A DNA stretch of 28,121 bases from a virus: positions 1 through 28,121 of IMG/VR virus record IMGVR_UViG_3300048588_000756. One strand, written 5' to 3'. Made by a program: the position numbers and the translations under genes. This document shows, piece after piece, positions 19,907-27,446 of this stretch. Under the pieces are notes generated by a model, which was not told the origin of the DNA, ran no database searches, and saw only the letters and a list, made by a program, of their open reading frames with translations. How positions within the stretch are numbered: the stretch's first letter is position 1; each line of letters begins with the position of its first letter.

Positions 19907-20138
19907 ATTTTCGTTATTTGATCGAAGTCCAAGCCCTGAGAAATTTCAAAAATATGTGTATGAGTTGTACAAAAAAAATCGTTCTTATTGGCAACCATTC
20001 ATATTAGGAGTTAGTTCTTTTTCCCAATCCGAAATCGACTTGATGCCAAATTTATGGCATCGAGTTTTTTTGGAAGCTTTGTCCGAAAGGATGGAATACG
20101 AAAACAAAAAGTTAGAGTCGATGCGATTAGGAGTTTAA
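19884..20138 (+). CDS. Tail assembly chaperone, second frame (frameshift product or overlapping gene)
   Basis: This frame is open from 19791, but upstream of about 19884 it merely shadows the first chaperone. From SWTDKFSLFDRSPSPEKFQK onward it reads as real helical protein (YVYELYKKNRSYWQPFILGV, ALSERMEYENKKLESMRLG) up to 20138, two bases before the tape measure GTG. Possible own starts are TTG 19884 or GTG 19887, with no Shine-Dalgarno. Relative to the first frame it is +1 (equivalent to -2), so a programmed frameshift within about 19878-19906 is likely, as in the Mu chaperone pair, where a -2 shift has been reported. The exact slip site is not clear. Confidence 0.6.
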   Translation: MVGSWTDKFSLFDRSPSPEKFQKYVYELYKKNRSYWQPFILGVSSFSQSEIDLMPNLWHRVFLEALSERMEYENKKLESMRLGV

Positions 20139-20139
20139 G

Positions 20140-22029
20140 GTGGCACTGCGAAGTCTCAACATAGAAATAAATCTAGCAGGCAATGCGGGTGAAGAAATGT
20201 CTGCGCTAGATGAGAGAGTCGCAGAAATCCGAGAACAATTTGGAGACCTAACAGATCGCGTCGATTCGTTTAGTATTGAAGCCGCAAATTCATTTGAAAA
20301 TTTCGGTGCTTCCATCACTGATAATATTGCCAACAAATCAAATCCACAAATTGCTGAGATGGCACGGCTACTCGGAAAAACAGAAACCGAAGTTGCTAAA
20401 CTCATTTCACAAACTAAAAATGATTTAAAACTCGATGAAGATTTGATGAACGCTGCAAAGGCAGCTGGTTTATCGGATAAAGAATTTTCCAAACTTAACC
20501 AAACACTCGGAAAATCAAAAGAATCGGCCAATGGATTTGGAAGTGTTCTCAAGGCAGTAGCGGCGACAGGCGCGATTGCTTTTATGTCCAGTTTCGCTAG
20601 TTCCTCGTTAGATGCCTATACAGCACTCGAAAAAGAACGAACGATGCTTGTAAATTTAGCTGAAGACCAGTATCCAAAGCTAGAGAACTCGATCAACAAA
20701 GCCATGGTTGCCTCGGGAGGATTAGAATCGGAGGGATCTCTCAAAGAGGCGGCAAATGCCGCTCTCAAAATGGGAGCCTCCGTCGATTTTGTGGCCAATT
20801 CATTATCGGGAATGCAACAAGCAGCTGCTATCACAGGTGGTTCTCTCGGTGGAATGATGGAACAGGCACAAAGTGCAATTCTAACAGGTTCAGCAAAACT
20901 TTTCAAAGAGAATGGCGCCATATTTTCTCAATATAGAGAGCAATTCAAAGCGATAGGATCTGGTGCTGACCAAACATCCATTAAACTCCGTGAAGCGTTA
21001 GTCACCAAAGCTCTTTCAGAAAATACCGCACTGACAGAACAATATGGTAAACACATTCAAACGTCCGGTGCTCGTGCTCAAATTTTCTCACAACGAATGG
21101 GCGACTTAAAAGAAACAATCGGAGAGCTATTAACAGTAGCAATCAAACCATTGCAAGAAGCAATCATTCCACTGCTGAATTATTTTACAGATGCAGAGAA
21201 AGGAACAGCTCGTGTTGGATTTGCACTTATTGTCTTAGCACCAGTTATAGGCACGATAATGGTGGCTGCACTCAAAGCAATGGCTATCGCTGCATGGGCA
21301 GCTATCTCTCCTTTTCTACCGTTCATTGCAATTGCATTGGCAGTAGGTGCTGCCATTGCAGCTGTCGTTTTTGTAGTCCAGGATCTCATCGAGTGGATGG
21401 ATGGTGGAGAGTCAATCATTGGCGACTTCCTTGGTCCATTCAAAGATTTTGATTTGGCTAAACTTTTTAAAGGTATGCTCGATCGAGTTTTGAATTTGGT
21501 GAGGACATATGGAAAATGGATCATCATTGCTATGTTTCCAGTTTCTGCTTTGTATTTCTTTTGGGATGAGATCGTAGCTTTCATTTCAGGAATTCCAGAC
21601 AAGATCCTTGGGTTTTTTAGCTCAATGAAAGATAAAATCAAATCTTTGTTAACGGATATTTTACCTGCATCGTTTATCTCAGGATTGAAATCTATTGGAA
21701 TAGATTTAGGCTCAAACTCTGAAAGAGTAAATGATGCCATCATCACTAAAGATGGAAAGGTGATTCACACTCATCCGGATGACAATCTATATGCATTTAA
21801 AAGTTTGCCTGGTGCAAGTGGTGGATCCGAAAATTCATCAACTGGTGGAACCATAAAAGGTCAAACAGGCGGCATCAATTTTAAAATCGAAATTGATAAA
21901 GTGATTCTTGGGAATGGAAGCATACAGGAAGATGCATATAAATTTTTGGATATGGTGGAGAGTCTACTTGATGAGAAGCTCGCACCAAAATTAAGAAAAC
22001 TGCTTGGAATCCCTGAGGTAGAATACTGA
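20140..22029 (+). CDS. Tail tape measure protein
   Basis: The GTG at 20140 follows AGGAG at a good distance. The 629-residue protein is the longest in the window: helical throughout, with a coiled-coil N-terminal region (EEMSALDERVAEIREQFGDL), a Gly/Ser/Ala-rich middle (SLKEAANAALKMGASVDFVA, GGSLGGMMEQAQSAILTG), a long hydrophobic block at about residues 360-417 (VGFALIVLAPVIGTIMVAAL, FIAIALAVGAAIAAVVFVVQ) that could insert into the host membrane on DNA ejection, and a C-terminal basic/helical end. Length sets tail length; at about 1.5 angstrom per residue this gives a tail of roughly 90-95 nm. It follows the chaperones and ends in a one-base overlap with the Dit-like gene. Confidence 0.88.
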   Translation: MALRSLNIEINLAGNAGEEMSALDERVAEIREQFGDLTDRVDSFSIEAANSFENFGASITDNIANKSNPQIAEMARLLGKTETEVAKLISQTKNDLKLDEDLMNAAKAAGLSDKEFSKLNQTLGKSKESANGFGSVLKAVAATGAIAFMSSFASSSLDAYTALEKERTMLVNLAEDQYPKLENSINKAMVASGGLESEGSLKEAANAALKMGASVDFVANSLSGMQQAAAITGGSLGGMMEQAQSAILTGSAKLFKENGAIFSQYREQFKAIGSGADQTSIKLREALVTKALSENTALTEQYGKHIQTSGARAQIFSQRMGDLKETIGELLTVAIKPLQEAIIPLLNYFTDAEKGTARVGFALIVLAPVIGTIMVAALKAMAIAAWAAISPFLPFIAIALAVGAAIAAVVFVVQDLIEWMDGGESIIGDFLGPFKDFDLAKLFKGMLDRVLNLVRTYGKWIIIAMFPVSALYFFWDEIVAFISGIPDKILGFFSSMKDKIKSLLTDILPASFISGLKSIGIDLGSNSERVNDAIITKDGKVIHTHPDDNLYAFKSLPGASGGSENSSTGGTIKGQTGGINFKIEIDKVILGNGSIQEDAYKFLDMVESLLDEKLAPKLRKLLGIPEVEY

Positions 22030-22667
22030 TGGGAATTCTTTTTGGAAGGGAAACGATAGCTTTAAAAGGAGGAGATACAGAAGTCGAGTTGAACGTTTCG
22101 ACTAATATCGATTATGCTTATCCTGCCGAAGTAACAAAATATCCAATCGAACGAGAAGACGGATTCAAACAAACAATAGCAGATCATGTTCTCCTAGGTG
22201 AACGAGCAATTAATTTGAATTTCATCCTTTCGTCTTCCACTGAAATTTTCACACTCAAACGAATGACCGTTGATGCAAAAATGAAACAGTTAGTTGTTTG
22301 GCAATCAAAAGGTCAGTTGCTTACACTTCTTGGCTATTCAACTAATGGTGTTTTGGCTAAAGTTTTATCCTTCTTGCCTTCTATCTTTCAGTATGTTGAA
22401 CCTGATGATGAAATGGAACGATATATCGGAAGGTCACTCGATGAAATTCCAAACTTATTACTTGGGCCAGTTAATTTTAGTGAGTCAGCTGATACTGGGA
22501 ATGATATTTCCGGAACTTTATCTTTGTATCCCTCAATTATTGTCGAAGCGAAATCAAGAGCTATTACAAGGGTTCCTAGCAAAGGTAAGGCAACAAAAAA
22601 GAAAGATGAGAAATCAACGGAAGCGGCACCAACTAAAAAAACTTCTTGGGCTAAATCGTTATTCTAA
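22029..22667 (+). CDS. Dit-like tail/baseplate protein
   Basis: The 212-residue product starts with a beta-rich domain resembling the N-terminal domain of Dit-like phage tail proteins: VSTNIDYAYPAEVTKYPIER, EDGFKQTIADHVLLGERAIN, then LNFILSSSTEIFTLKR. The YP-x3-T-x2-PIE-x8-TIADH pattern is characteristic. The C-terminal 40 residues are a charged low-complexity tail (KGKATKKKDEKSTEAAPTKK). It lies directly after the tape measure gene. It would form the ring connecting tube and baseplate hub. It overlaps the next gene by one base. Confidence 0.72.
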   Translation: MGILFGRETIALKGGDTEVELNVSTNIDYAYPAEVTKYPIEREDGFKQTIADHVLLGERAINLNFILSSSTEIFTLKRMTVDAKMKQLVVWQSKGQLLTLLGYSTNGVLAKVLSFLPSIFQYVEPDDEMERYIGRSLDEIPNLLLGPVNFSESADTGNDISGTLSLYPSIIVEAKSRAITRVPSKGKATKKKDEKSTEAAPTKKTSWAKSLF

Positions 22668-23005
22668 TGGCAGAATTTGAATATTTAGAAATTGACTTTG
22701 ATGAACTTCCAGTTTCGAAAACATATAATTTCGGTGGAATCGATTATCCTATTGAGTTTCATTACAACCAGTTATTTGATTTCTTCACAATGCTTGTTCG
22801 GAATCCAAACGATCAAATAATATTCACCACAAAACTTGTATATGGTGTAAATGCAAATCACTGTATTGTCGAAGGGTTTCCTTTTGATGTCTCAATTATT
22901 CCACTTGATTTAAACGATTTGTTCACTTCCGAAGTTCGTGAAGATTTATTTAATAAAAACTCACTTGGTCGAGTAAAAATCTATTTGGGAAAAATAAATG
23001 AATAA
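22667..23005 (+). CDS. Baseplate plug protein
   Basis: The 112-residue beta-rich product matches the pattern of phage baseplate plug proteins: VSKTYNFGGIDYPIEFHYNQ, LFDFFTMLVRNPNDQIIFTT, then KLVYGVNANHCIVEGFPFDV and SIIPLDLNDLF. The tract 'F-x-Y-N-x-L-x-D-F-F ... LVYGV' is distinctive. It sits between the Dit-like and hub genes as usual and overlaps the hub gene by eight bases. It would close the tube lumen below the tape measure until contraction. Confidence 0.68.
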   Translation: MAEFEYLEIDFDELPVSKTYNFGGIDYPIEFHYNQLFDFFTMLVRNPNDQIIFTTKLVYGVNANHCIVEGFPFDVSIIPLDLNDLFTSEVREDLFNKNSLGRVKIYLGKINE

Positions 23006-23810
23006 GAAACTTTTCAAACGAATTGCTTCTATTGATTTGATACCAGTTAGTGGTCTTGCTAAAACATTTAATTATCCACCATTTCGAATCGACTTTGAAA
23101 CTGATTTAGATAGATTTGCTTCATCCAAAATCAGATTATACAATCCAAATAAAGTTACCATTGAAGCATGTGATCCAGTAAAGGTTGGATCCTCTTTTCA
23201 ATATGCGGATTTAGTTTTAACTGCCGGTTATGAAGACTTGAGTGGGATTGTTTGCGGCGGAAAAATCTTTCAAAGTAAACTCACGTATGCTGGCACTGAT
23301 AAAATTCTAGAACTTTCTGTTTCCGAAAAGGCAGGGATATGGTCAGAATCTAATATTCTAAAATCGTACAAAAAAACTCCTGCCAATGTTATCTTAGCGG
23401 ATATCTGCCAATCCTCAAATATTCAAATTGGTAAAATCGCTTTAGGTGAGAATAAACTTCTTTCCTACGGAGCAACATCACTTCGTAAAGCCATTGATGA
23501 CATTTGCAATAACACAAATTCAGAATTCTATTTTGATGAAGGTAAAATCTTTATCGTTGGAAAATCAAGTTTGTCACAACCATCTCAAGTATATTTGGAT
23601 TATACATCAGGTCTGATTGGTAGACCTGAAAAACTCGAAAAGAAACGTTGGAAAATTCGAAGTCTCTTTAGACACGAATTTAGATTTAACCAGGTGATCA
23701 AAGTCAAAGGTGGTGAATTAGATTCTCAAGTTAAGATCATTAAAGGTAAGGGGAAATTTTCTACACATTCAATTGAAGCATACTCGGATCTCGAAGGAAT
23801 TGAGATATGA
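22998..23810 (+). CDS. Baseplate hub protein (gp27/gp44-like)
   Basis: The 270-residue product is beta-rich with a layout of baseplate hub proteins: PFRIDFETDLDRFASSKIRL near the N-terminus, LILTAGYEDLSGIVCGG-type strands around residues 70-90 (AGYEDLSGIVCGGKIFQSKL), a helical middle (KTPANVILADICQSSNIQIG, TSLRKAIDDICNNTNSEFYF), then further strands and a C-terminal KVKGGELDSQVKIIKGKGKF. It would trimerise into the hub that holds the spike. Gene order (plug, hub, spike) supports this. It ends in an ATGA overlap with the spike gene. Confidence 0.72.
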   Translation: MNKKLFKRIASIDLIPVSGLAKTFNYPPFRIDFETDLDRFASSKIRLYNPNKVTIEACDPVKVGSSFQYADLVLTAGYEDLSGIVCGGKIFQSKLTYAGTDKILELSVSEKAGIWSESNILKSYKKTPANVILADICQSSNIQIGKIALGENKLLSYGATSLRKAIDDICNNTNSEFYFDEGKIFIVGKSSLSQPSQVYLDYTSGLIGRPEKLEKKRWKIRSLFRHEFRFNQVIKVKGGELDSQVKIIKGKGKFSTHSIEAYSDLEGIEI

Positions 23811-24397
23811 ATGAATTTGCAAGGTTACTTGATGATCTATTGAAAAATCGGCTTTCTGAAATTCTGATAGGTTGCCCGGCGGTGATACAATCATACAATA
23901 AGACTGAAGGAACAGCTTCAATTAAATTACTTCTTAAGAAAAAAGAAGGATTTAAGTTTTTACCATTTCCTGTTTTGTCTGAGATACCAGTGAACATATA
24001 TTACTCAGGCGGATTCTTTATGAAACCAGATTACAAATTTGGTGATATTGTTTGGGTAAATTTTGCAACTCATTCCACACAAAATGCGATGTTAGGTCAA
24101 TCAGATGAGTCATCAGAGTCTGCATTTAATATCCATGATGCATTCGTAGTTGGTGCTTATAAGTCGAAGAAGAATTTGAAACCAGCACTTTTACAACTGC
24201 TCGGAAAAGATGGAATTGTTTTAGGTCACGAAGATGGGGATGCATATATCAACATTACGAAAGAGAATATTTATCTTCATGCAAAGAAGATCATCAATAC
24301 AGATGGAATCAAACAATTTGATAATTTGAAACATATTCATACGAGCGGAGCGGTCAGCACTCCAACATCAGATCCAACTACTGGTATAGGTATTTAA
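23807..24397 (+). CDS. Baseplate spike (Gp138/gp45-like)
   Basis: The 196-residue product begins with helices, then an OB-like strand region typical of Gp138-N/spike proteins (CPAVIQSYNKTEGTASIKLL, SEIPVNIYYSGGFFMKPDYK, FGDIVWVNFATHSTQNAM), followed by a repeating beta-helix-like part (LLGKDGIVLGHEDGDAYINI, TKENIYLHAKKIINTDGIK). The end is NLKHIHTSGAVSTPTSDPTT, with HxH at residues 176-178. In P2 and phi92-type spikes such a His-x-His near the tip coordinates iron. It would be the membrane-piercing tip of the tail. Confidence 0.78.
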   Translation: MNEFARLLDDLLKNRLSEILIGCPAVIQSYNKTEGTASIKLLLKKKEGFKFLPFPVLSEIPVNIYYSGGFFMKPDYKFGDIVWVNFATHSTQNAMLGQSDESSESAFNIHDAFVVGAYKSKKNLKPALLQLLGKDGIVLGHEDGDAYINITKENIYLHAKKIINTDGIKQFDNLKHIHTSGAVSTPTSDPTTGIGI

Positions 24398-24399
24398 GT

Positions 24400-24639
24400 A
24401 TGGCAATGAATGCAGTTAGATTAGGTCTTGCAATAAAGGCAAAGGTCGATGCTCTTTCAGCTTCGGAAAAACTTGATTCGACAGCTGTTTACAAAGCACA
24501 AGCTGAGGCAATCATCGATGAGATCAAAAATCATGCCGAAATTGCATCTCTTACACAAAGTGGAATCATAGTCACAGGTGCAGCAGCAGTTGCTGAACAG
24601 GGTGCAACTGTCTCCGGTCAAACAGGTAAAATTTCATGA
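24400..24639 (+). CDS. Small alanine-rich protein next to the spike gene
   Basis: The 79-residue product starts two bases after the spike stop (ATG 24400, or ATG 24406) and ends in an ATGA overlap with the gp25-like gene. It is helical and Ala-rich (LGLAIKAKVDALSASEKLDS, YKAQAEAIIDEIKNHAEIAS) and ends with a Gly/Ala/Val stretch (IIVTGAAAVAEQGATVSGQT). No family is recognised. It may be a spike tip (PAAR-like in role but without its motifs) or an assembly factor. The C-terminal GQTGKIS is typical of small phage tail proteins but not diagnostic. Confidence 0.6.
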   Translation: MAMNAVRLGLAIKAKVDALSASEKLDSTAVYKAQAEAIIDEIKNHAEIASLTQSGIIVTGAAAVAEQGATVSGQTGKIS

Positions 24640-24986
24640 AAGGACTTCTAATTCGAAATAATGATACGGTACGAAAAAATGGCCGACTAATAGTCATAGA
24701 AGGAATTGAGTATTATAAGCAACGAATCCTCATTGCTCTTCGTACAAGTTTTCAAGAGAATGTTTATGCAAGAAATATCGGAATCAATTGGACTCAAATT
24801 TTTTCAGAGAAAGTATCTCAAGATAGAATACTAAGTGAAATCAGAAAAGTAATTCTAAAAGACCCTGAAACAGTAGCTGTCATAAGCCTTGAAATTATTG
24901 AATTTAACAGAGATAATAGGAAACTATCTGTGAAATTCCAAGTTAGAAGCATATTCGGTAATTTATCTCTTCTTGAGGATTTATAA
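24636..24986 (+). CDS. Baseplate wedge protein, gp25/gpW-like
   Basis: The 116-residue product matches the gp25-like lysozyme-related wedge family in length and layout: EYYKQRILIALRTSFQENVY, ARNIGINWTQIFSEKVSQDR, ILSEIRKVILKDPETVAVIS, then LEIIEFNRDNRKLSVKFQVR. The pattern 'Q-R-I-x-I-x-L-x-T-x2-E' with a preceding basic strand, and the C-terminal beta pair, are typical. It starts in an ATGA overlap and overlaps the gpJ-like gene by one base. It anchors the wedge to sheath and hub. Confidence 0.78.
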   Translation: MKGLLIRNNDTVRKNGRLIVIEGIEYYKQRILIALRTSFQENVYARNIGINWTQIFSEKVSQDRILSEIRKVILKDPETVAVISLEIIEFNRDNRKLSVKFQVRSIFGNLSLLEDL

Positions 24987-26197
24987 TGTCTTACGGCGTT
25001 ACGGAACAAGGCTTCATTCGTAAAACACGAAGCGAAATTTTGAGAGATCAGAAAGAGAGGGCGTTAAGTCTCCTTGGCCCTGAAACAGATCTTTCTGAAT
25101 CATCAGAAGATGGACTTCGAATTTTAATGCAAACTGATTTTCTTGATGAAGTTTGGCAGAAGATAGAAGATGTATTCTATAGCAATTTCTTAGAAACTTC
25201 ATATGGAGTTTCGTTAGATCGAGTCGTTGCAGAAGGTGGAGTTGAAAGGGCAAAACCTAAAAGATCAATTGTTCTTTTAACCTTTGAAGGTGTAGTCGAT
25301 TCACCAATTGAAATCGGAATCATAGCGCAAACACCACAAGGGATTCAATTTATAACGATAGATTCTGGAGTCATTCTAGGTGATGGATTTGGTTCTGTAT
25401 TTGCGCAAGCAATTCAATTTGGAATTATTGGAAATGTTGATGCAAATACTATAACAGAAATTAATACTCCGAAGCCTGGAATCCAATCGGTTACAAATTT
25501 AGAGCCTGCTAGTCAAGGAAGAATTCGAGAAACAGATCCTGAACTCATCTCTAGGTACAAAGAGAGAGGGACCTCGGGTGGTAGCTCAGCTGTTCAAATT
25601 CAAAACCTATTAAAGAACGAACAAAGCATCGTGACTGCAAAAGTTTATGAGAACGCTACAAAACTAGAGGATTCAGATGGTCGTCCACCTAGCAGTATGG
25701 AAGCGGTCGTTGAAGGTGGAAGCCCGGAACAAATCGGAAATTTATTCGTCAAAAATTGGCCAGGTGGGATTGAGTCTGTTGGAGAAGAATCAGTCACGAT
25801 CATCGACAATGAAAATATTCCTCGAACTTACAAATTCTCCAGACCAACGGATGTTCCTATATTTGTAAAAATCATAATTGATAAATCTGAAAAGTGGATC
25901 GAAGGATCAGAACAAGTCGTAAAGACAAACTGTATAAAAATCGTAGGTGGAACAGATACAATTGGACCCGTATCGACAATTTATTCTGGCAAAGGACTTG
26001 GCGAATCTCTTGCATCATGGGAACTAGAGGCCGCACAACTTGGTGTAGATGAATTCAAAACGGATAAAGTCGCTGGTATCAAAACGATAAATATTGAAAT
26101 AGGAATATCCGAGCCACCAGAAGAAACCTTTGTCATTGCAACAGGTAGACAGAGACTCAAGTTAATCACATCAAACATTGAGGTTGAATTCGTATGA
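24986..26197 (+). CDS. Baseplate J-like protein (Mu gp47-like)
   Basis: The 403-residue product has baseplate-J features: SYGVTEQGFIRKTRSEILRD at the N-terminus, the E-D-G-L segment (LSESSEDGLRILMQTDFLDE), YGVSLDRVVAEGGVERAKPK, a beta region (GVVDSPIEIGIIAQTPQGIQ), then TDPELISRYKERGTSGGSSA, which is the J-family E-x2-S-R-Y-x-R pattern. The C-terminal part is a set of beta strands ending IATGRQRLKLITSNIEVEFV. It is next to gp25-like and adaptor genes, the standard wedge order. It would form the outer wedge that holds the tail fibres. Confidence 0.82.
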   Translation: MSYGVTEQGFIRKTRSEILRDQKERALSLLGPETDLSESSEDGLRILMQTDFLDEVWQKIEDVFYSNFLETSYGVSLDRVVAEGGVERAKPKRSIVLLTFEGVVDSPIEIGIIAQTPQGIQFITIDSGVILGDGFGSVFAQAIQFGIIGNVDANTITEINTPKPGIQSVTNLEPASQGRIRETDPELISRYKERGTSGGSSAVQIQNLLKNEQSIVTAKVYENATKLEDSDGRPPSSMEAVVEGGSPEQIGNLFVKNWPGGIESVGEESVTIIDNENIPRTYKFSRPTDVPIFVKIIIDKSEKWIEGSEQVVKTNCIKIVGGTDTIGPVSTIYSGKGLGESLASWELEAAQLGVDEFKTDKVAGIKTINIEIGISEPPEETFVIATGRQRLKLITSNIEVEFV

Positions 26198-27159
26198 CAC
26201 CTGTAATGGATATCATTAAGAAATATCCTTCTTCATATTTGAATCAAAACCCAAATTCAGATACAGGAAAACGATGGCAAATAATTGCACCGGAATTTGA
26301 CGAAATCAATGTGGCACTAGATACCATGTATTTCTTGAAAGATTTTTCAAGGCATTCAGGCAAGATGCTTGATTTAATCGGACAGAATGTTCGTCAAAAA
26401 CGTAATGGACTCGATGATGAAAAGTTCAAGATATTTCTTTCAATTGCGAATGCAAAAAGGCAATCGAAGGGTGATATTTATTCGCTGAATGAAATTGGAA
26501 ATCGTATTGTTTCTGGTTCAGGCAATTTATTTGAGATTCGAGAACTTTGTTATTTAACGGGAACACGATATCTCGATGGATCCTTTCTGCTCAATGGTGA
26601 ATTGCCTTTGTCCGGATCATTGAAGCAACCAGCCACCATCGAGATTGTTTTAAATGGAAGAATCAATGATCTAAAAGTAATTTCAGAATTCAATCAAGCA
26701 ATCGCAGATATAAGGGCTGGTGGTGTTGAGGCAATTATTTCCTATCGATTTGAAATCTATTTTTCTGAAATGTTGAAGTTCAATATTCGGAATATTGAAT
26801 TTGATGGCACTTGGCCACTAGACGGATCAACTTTACTCAGTGGTGATCGTGTTGAGATCATTCCGTTTGAAATCGCAATAGGGACAGGTGCTGAACCCGG
26901 CGGCATTTTACGTGAGCCCGAATTTGAAGATACAGGACTGCAAACAGAAGTTTTGAGAAAACTTTGCTCTATCAGAAGAACAAGCGAAGGCTTACAAGAG
27001 TTTAGTGTGAAAATTAAACCAGGCGAAGCAATCGGTGATTCTATCAACGAGATAGGATTGTTCAGAGAATCAGGAGAGCCTTTCGCTCTCTTTTCTTTTC
27101 CTGGGAAACCAAAAGATGGTTATATTAATTATGAATTTGTAATACGTGAGGGGTTATAA
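26194..27159 (+). CDS. Baseplate/tail fibre adaptor (DUF2612/gp48-like) with DGS modules
   Basis: The ATG at 26194 gives an ATGA overlap with the J-like gene; ATG 26206 is also possible. The N-terminal third of the 321-residue product (KKYPSSYLNQNPNSDTGKRW, FEIDEINVALDTMYFLKDFS-like, then LIGQNVRQKRNGLDDEKFKI) resembles Mu gp48/DUF2612 proteins that follow baseplate J. Two short glycine/leucine modules, YLDGSFLLNGELPLSGSL (about residues 130-147) and FDGTWPLDGSTLLSGDRV (about 208-225), look like repeats found on fibre-binding proteins. The C-terminal part is beta-rich (GLQEFSVKIKPGEAIGDSIN). It would link wedge to fibre. Confidence 0.7.
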   Translation: MTPVMDIIKKYPSSYLNQNPNSDTGKRWQIIAPEFDEINVALDTMYFLKDFSRHSGKMLDLIGQNVRQKRNGLDDEKFKIFLSIANAKRQSKGDIYSLNEIGNRIVSGSGNLFEIRELCYLTGTRYLDGSFLLNGELPLSGSLKQPATIEIVLNGRINDLKVISEFNQAIADIRAGGVEAIISYRFEIYFSEMLKFNIRNIEFDGTWPLDGSTLLSGDRVEIIPFEIAIGTGAEPGGILREPEFEDTGLQTEVLRKLCSIRRTSEGLQEFSVKIKPGEAIGDSINEIGLFRESGEPFALFSFPGKPKDGYINYEFVIREGL

Positions 27160-27443
27160 TGATTTTTATATTGATAAGAGAAACATATGTCGAATTGCCA
27201 GAGGTTGGAAAACGTTGTATTGATAGACTTCCCTTAGTTGTAAATGCAACTCTCGAAAAACTCTTTTTGCATTGTGACCAAATTGGATTAACTAGGATTT
27301 CCGGTTCCGGAGCCGATTCAATATTTGGTAGAACTACAGATTTATCGTCTGTTAAAAATTCTCTTAAAGATTTTTTCAAAATTCAAACTCCGTTAAAAAT
27401 AACTGAACAATTCGTGATTTTTGAACAAGAGTTAGGAGACTAA
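27159..27443 (+). CDS. Hypothetical 94-aa protein between adaptor and fibre genes
   Basis: The 94-residue product starts directly at the adaptor stop (TAATG overlap) and ends three bases before the fibre ATG. It has strands at the start (MIFILIRETYVELPEVGKRC) and helices later (VVNATLEKLFLHCDQIGLTR, SSVKNSLKDFFKIQTPLKIT). No family was recognised. Position suggests a tail fibre chaperone or small baseplate part; nothing in the sequence confirms it. Confidence 0.5.
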   Translation: MIFILIRETYVELPEVGKRCIDRLPLVVNATLEKLFLHCDQIGLTRISGSGADSIFGRTTDLSSVKNSLKDFFKIQTPLKITEQFVIFEQELGD

Positions 27444-27446
27444 ACA

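Noticed and set aside
21180-21746. 188-codon minus-strand frame inside the tape measure gene
   Set aside because: It is a long shadow frame caused by the Ala/Gly-rich composition of the tape measure gene; no ribosome site and wrong strand for the late operon.
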